From NCBI GenBank assembly GCA_946480555.1, contig CAMLLE010000113.1, positions 1 to 8,097 on the forward strand: DNA of 8,097 nt. Direction: 5' to 3'. How positions within the stretch are numbered: position 1 is the first letter of the stretch; every line of letters starts with the position of its first letter. The notes under the pieces were generated by a model that did not search any database, was not told the DNA's origin, and worked only from the letters and a program-made list of their open reading frames with translations. The position numbers were made by a program, and so were the translations under genes. The stretch is from an uncultured Verrucomicrobia subdivision 3 bacterium. GTDB taxonomy: Bacteria > Verrucomicrobiota > Verrucomicrobiae > Limisphaerales > CAMLLE01. Positions 6,256 to 8,097 of the stretch are shown piece by piece.

Positions 6256-6888
6256 CTACTGCGGCAGCTTGTGCTCGGGAATTGAGCACGTCGGCGATTG
6301 TCCCACCGCATTCAAGGTGTAAACCCCGCCCGCTGGACAGGCCGGAACGCCATTGGGAAAATACGGCGCAACCTCATTCGGCTGCGGCAGGCTGTTGGCC
6401 TGCTTGTTATGTTCCAACGCCCATTGCTGCTTTGCGCCATCGATCTGGCGGAGATTGTTGATGCACGCGGACGTGTTGGGTGCTGCTTGCACCGCCTTCA
6501 TGTTGGCAGCCATGGCCGCGCTGGATTGCGCCAGCTCATTCATGTTCTTCGAAACCTGCGCCGTTTCCGCCTTGGCGGCATTCACCTGTGATTTTGCCGT
6601 TTCCACTTCCCGCGTCAGCCGTTTCGCCTGTTCCCGCAACTGCCCGACTTCGCCGCGCAGCTTGATTAATTCATCCTTGTCCTTGCGCGGTACCAGCACC
6701 TGATCGCCCGCCGCCTGGTTGCGCGATTCGAGTTCCGCCACCTGCGCGCGCAATTCCTCCACCGCCGTCGCGGCCTGGCGCAGTTCCGATAGTTCACGAT
6801 CCTTAGCCTGGCTTTTCACAAACACCGCGCCCAAGGCGGCACCCATTCCGACGGCGAGGATCCACGGCAGCAGGAGATTCAGCTTCAT
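6256..6888 (-). CDS. Membrane-anchored coiled-coil protein with pseudopilin-like C-terminal domain
   Basis: 210 residues from the ATG at 6888 (MKLNLLLPW). A 15-codon upstream extension is open, but this start places the membrane anchor (3-24) at the N-terminus as expected. Residues about 28-125 are rich in Glu/Lys/Arg/Ala/Gln with leucines at heptad spacing (ELSELRQAATAVEELRAQVA), predicting a long coiled coil. Residues 141-210 resemble the C-terminal half of verrucomicrobial type II/type IV pseudopilins: ACINNLRQIDGAKQQWALEH (141-160), then APYFPNG and CPAGGVYTLNAVGQSPTCSI (184-203), with cysteines at 142, 184 and 201. The prepilin peptidase motif (G-FTLIE) is missing, so it is not a processed pilin. 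It may be a periplasmic or extracellular domain held out on a stalk. No pilus genes are nearby. Function unknown. It converges on khpB and probably has its own transcript. Confidence 0.82.
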   Translation of the reverse strand: MKLNLLLPWILAVGMGAALGAVFVKSQAKDRELSELRQAATAVEELRAQVAELESRNQAAGDQVLVPRKDKDELIKLRGEVGQLREQAKRLTREVETAKSQVNAAKAETAQVSKNMNELAQSSAAMAANMKAVQAAPNTSACINNLRQIDGAKQQWALEHNKQANSLPQPNEVAPYFPNGVPACPAGGVYTLNAVGQSPTCSIPEHKLPQ

Positions 6889-7148
6889 GTGAGGTTGCGA
6901 GTTATAGGCATGGACGGAACAGACCGATTCCAAGTTTCAAGTGTGTGCGCTGGACACTGCCCGCCGCCGCCAAGCGGCGCAAACCAATTCTTCGGCGCGA
7001 ATGCTTCTGAAACAGGACGCGTCCGCTCCCACGAATTCCTGGAATGAACTCACACCGTGAAGGCCGAAGGCGGATTTTGTCGATTGCCGCCCCACTTCCC
7101 GGCCAACCTTCAGTTCGTGAGAACGCCTCAGATCGCCAGCGACGCGTT
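6889..7148. other. Intergenic region between two co-oriented minus-strand genes
   Basis: 260 bp with no gene I can support. An open frame of 71 codons on the minus strand (7152-6937) has no recognisable family and no coding-like composition. The promoter of the coiled-coil gene should lie here, but I could not place it. I saw no tRNA-like fold. Confidence 0.5.
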
Positions 7149-7685
7149 TCAACGGCGCGGGAAAAACGTCTCCTGCAAGGAACCCTTCTCGGTTTTCACG
7201 CGATCACCAAGATTGACACTATGCCGCTGAAACCAGTTGTGCCGCACCTCCAGCACGAATTGCACATCCTCGGAATACGATGGCAGGCTCGTCGGATCGT
7301 GCGGTTTCATGTCGATGATCTGCAAAATTTCACCGCTCGGGCTGATGTAGGCGCCGGACAGCGGGATGTAGCAGTTGCGCATGTAGAAGCTGCGCTGCGC
7401 TGCGTTGGGAAAGACGAACAACATCGCTTCGTTCTCCGCGATGTTCGTGCGGAACATCATTCCCGTCGCGATCTCGATCGGCATTTTTGCAATCTCAGCA
7501 ACGAGCTCATTGGTTCCGATGCGCAGATTGACGGTTGGCAACTTGGGTTGCGCGTGTGTGAGATGACCGTAGAGCGGATCGATGCTCGGCGGCTGCGGCG
7601 CCGCGGCTGGCGGCGGCACATCCTCGCGGCAACCAACCGCCAGCCATGCCGTGAACAGAAGGATGATCATTCGCGCCAGCTTCAT
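7149..7685 (-). CDS. DUF192 family lipoprotein
   Basis: 178 residues from the ATG at 7685. The N-terminus is a lipoprotein signal: basic MKLAR, hydrophobic IILLFTAWLAV, then A-V-G-C with Cys19 as the probable lipid-modified residue. The following segment is Pro-rich (23-36). The DUF192 (COG1430) domain spans about 52-163: LVAEIAKMPIEIATGMMFRT (61-80), AMLFVFPNAAQRSFYMRNCY (87-106), IPLSGAYISPSGEILQIIDM (107-126) and VNLGDRV (157-163). The family motifs GMMFR, MLFVF, F.M.N..IPL and GD.V are all kept. DUF192 proteins are small exported beta-barrel-like domains without an agreed function. Here it is expected on the periplasmic side of a membrane. It is followed by 260 bp before the next gene, so it may be monocistronic. 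An inverted-repeat element lies 57 bp upstream. Confidence 0.9.
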   Translation of the reverse strand: MKLARMIILLFTAWLAVGCREDVPPPAAAPQPPSIDPLYGHLTHAQPKLPTVNLRIGTNELVAEIAKMPIEIATGMMFRTNIAENEAMLFVFPNAAQRSFYMRNCYIPLSGAYISPSGEILQIIDMKPHDPTSLPSYSEDVQFVLEVRHNWFQRHSVNLGDRVKTEKGSLQETFFPRR

Positions 7686-7741
7686 GGGCGGAGACGATGG
7701 CGGAAATGAAGGCGGGTTTCAATCTGGGTTTGACGGAATGG

Positions 7742-7815
7742 GGGAACATTCGACATGCAACGCTCAACATTCATCCGACGTTCGACGTTGAAGGTTGAGC
7801 GCTGAATGTTCGCCC
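7742..7815. repeat. Diverged second copy of the GGGAACATTC inverted-repeat element
   Basis: The left end GGGAACATTC (7742-7751) is identical to that at 2779, and the right end GAATGTTCGCCC (7804-7815) is its near-complement. The interior has related but diverged units (CAACGCTCAACATTC; GACGTTGAAGGTTGAGCGC) and a local palindrome around CGACGTTCGACG. At 74 bp it is shorter than the 118-bp copy. Confidence 0.75.
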
Positions 7816-8097
7816 GAAGTTCATCGCCACGCGTGACCCGGCGGCTGGGCCTGAGGAGCCTGTCTGAAAATGTGGCGGCAAGCATCTCTGCTGGCCGTAG
7901 AGGGCGGCTTCCAGCTGCCCGGAAAGACGGCTCGATGCCGATGGTCGCCTGAAAAATCGGAACGCTTGGCGGTTTCGAGGCGGATCCCGCCGAGCTGGAT
8001 GCCCGGCTCTACGTCAGCCAGGATGGCCGACGCTACAATTCCCAGACAGGCTCTAATGCGGATGGTGGTGGCGTAGGATGTGGGGGCGTTCCAGTCC
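7816..8097. other. Right-end region without a supported gene; GC-rich imperfect palindromes
   Basis: No open frame here shows a known family; the plus-strand frame 7870-8076 has no domain and spans the palindromes. An inverted repeat pairs 7896-7916 with 7993-8013 (17 of 21 positions match, outermost CGTAGAG). A smaller palindrome, GGCGGATCCCGCC, lies at 7979-7991. This looks like degenerate intergenic repeat DNA. The next gene presumably lies beyond the window. Confidence 0.5.
7896..8013. repeat. Imperfect long inverted repeat
   Basis: Arms 7896-7916 and 7993-8013 are complementary at 17 of 21 positions. They share CGTAGAG at the tips and CCAGCT towards the loop. The 76-nt interior contains further short self-complementary pieces. 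It resembles the GTAGAG..CTCTAC palindromes scattered in genomes of this type. Family membership is from memory and was not checked. Confidence 0.6.

Noticed and set aside
7682..7885. Minus-strand open frame of 67 codons with NIQRSTFNVERRMNVERCM
   Set aside because: Translation of the second inverted-repeat element, not a gene.

Overview
The window looks like chromosomal DNA from a GC-rich Gram-negative bacterium. A Verrucomicrobiota member close to the Pedosphaera group is the most likely source. Four things support this: a YidC with a large periplasmic domain, a lipoprotein signal, a verrucomicrobial-style pseudopilin C-terminus (CINNLRQIDGAKQQWALE...), and intergenic inverted repeats built from TTGAATGTT/AACATTCAA units, which I recall from that phylum. 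The assignment comes from family recognition only, with no database search.

Left part (1-2426, minus strand): a three-gene unit read leftwards. It starts with an ECF sigma factor (2426-1875). A small membrane protein in the anti-sigma position follows, with its ATG overlapping the sigma stop codon (1875-1414). Then comes a secreted, bactofilin-like repeat protein with several membrane segments and an RDD domain that runs off the left edge (1400-<1).

Middle (2427-3034): a divergent intergenic region of about 600 bp. It carries a 118-bp inverted-repeat element and a good sigma-70-type promoter pointing right.

Core (3035-6164, plus strand): the conserved cluster rpmH-rnpA-yidD-yidC-khpB(jag). 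It encodes ribosomal protein L34, the RNase P protein, the YidD membrane-insertion factor, the YidC insertase and a KH-R3H RNA-binding protein. Spacing is 3-26 nt, so it is probably one transcript. These genes link ribosome and RNA maturation to membrane-protein insertion.

Right part (6165-8097): a strong imperfect hairpin (6168-6236) separates khpB from two minus-strand genes facing it. The first is a membrane-anchored coiled-coil protein ending in a pseudopilin-like domain (6888-6256). The second is a DUF192 lipoprotein (7685-7149). A diverged second copy of the inverted-repeat element (7742-7815) lies upstream of the lipoprotein gene. The last 280 bp hold GC-rich imperfect palindromes and no gene I can support.

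Most of the window is ordinary housekeeping sequence. The most unusual parts are the sigma/membrane protein/beta-helix-RDD unit, the coiled-coil/pseudopilin hybrid and the repeat elements. I found no CRISPR array, tRNA, rRNA, transposase or defence system.
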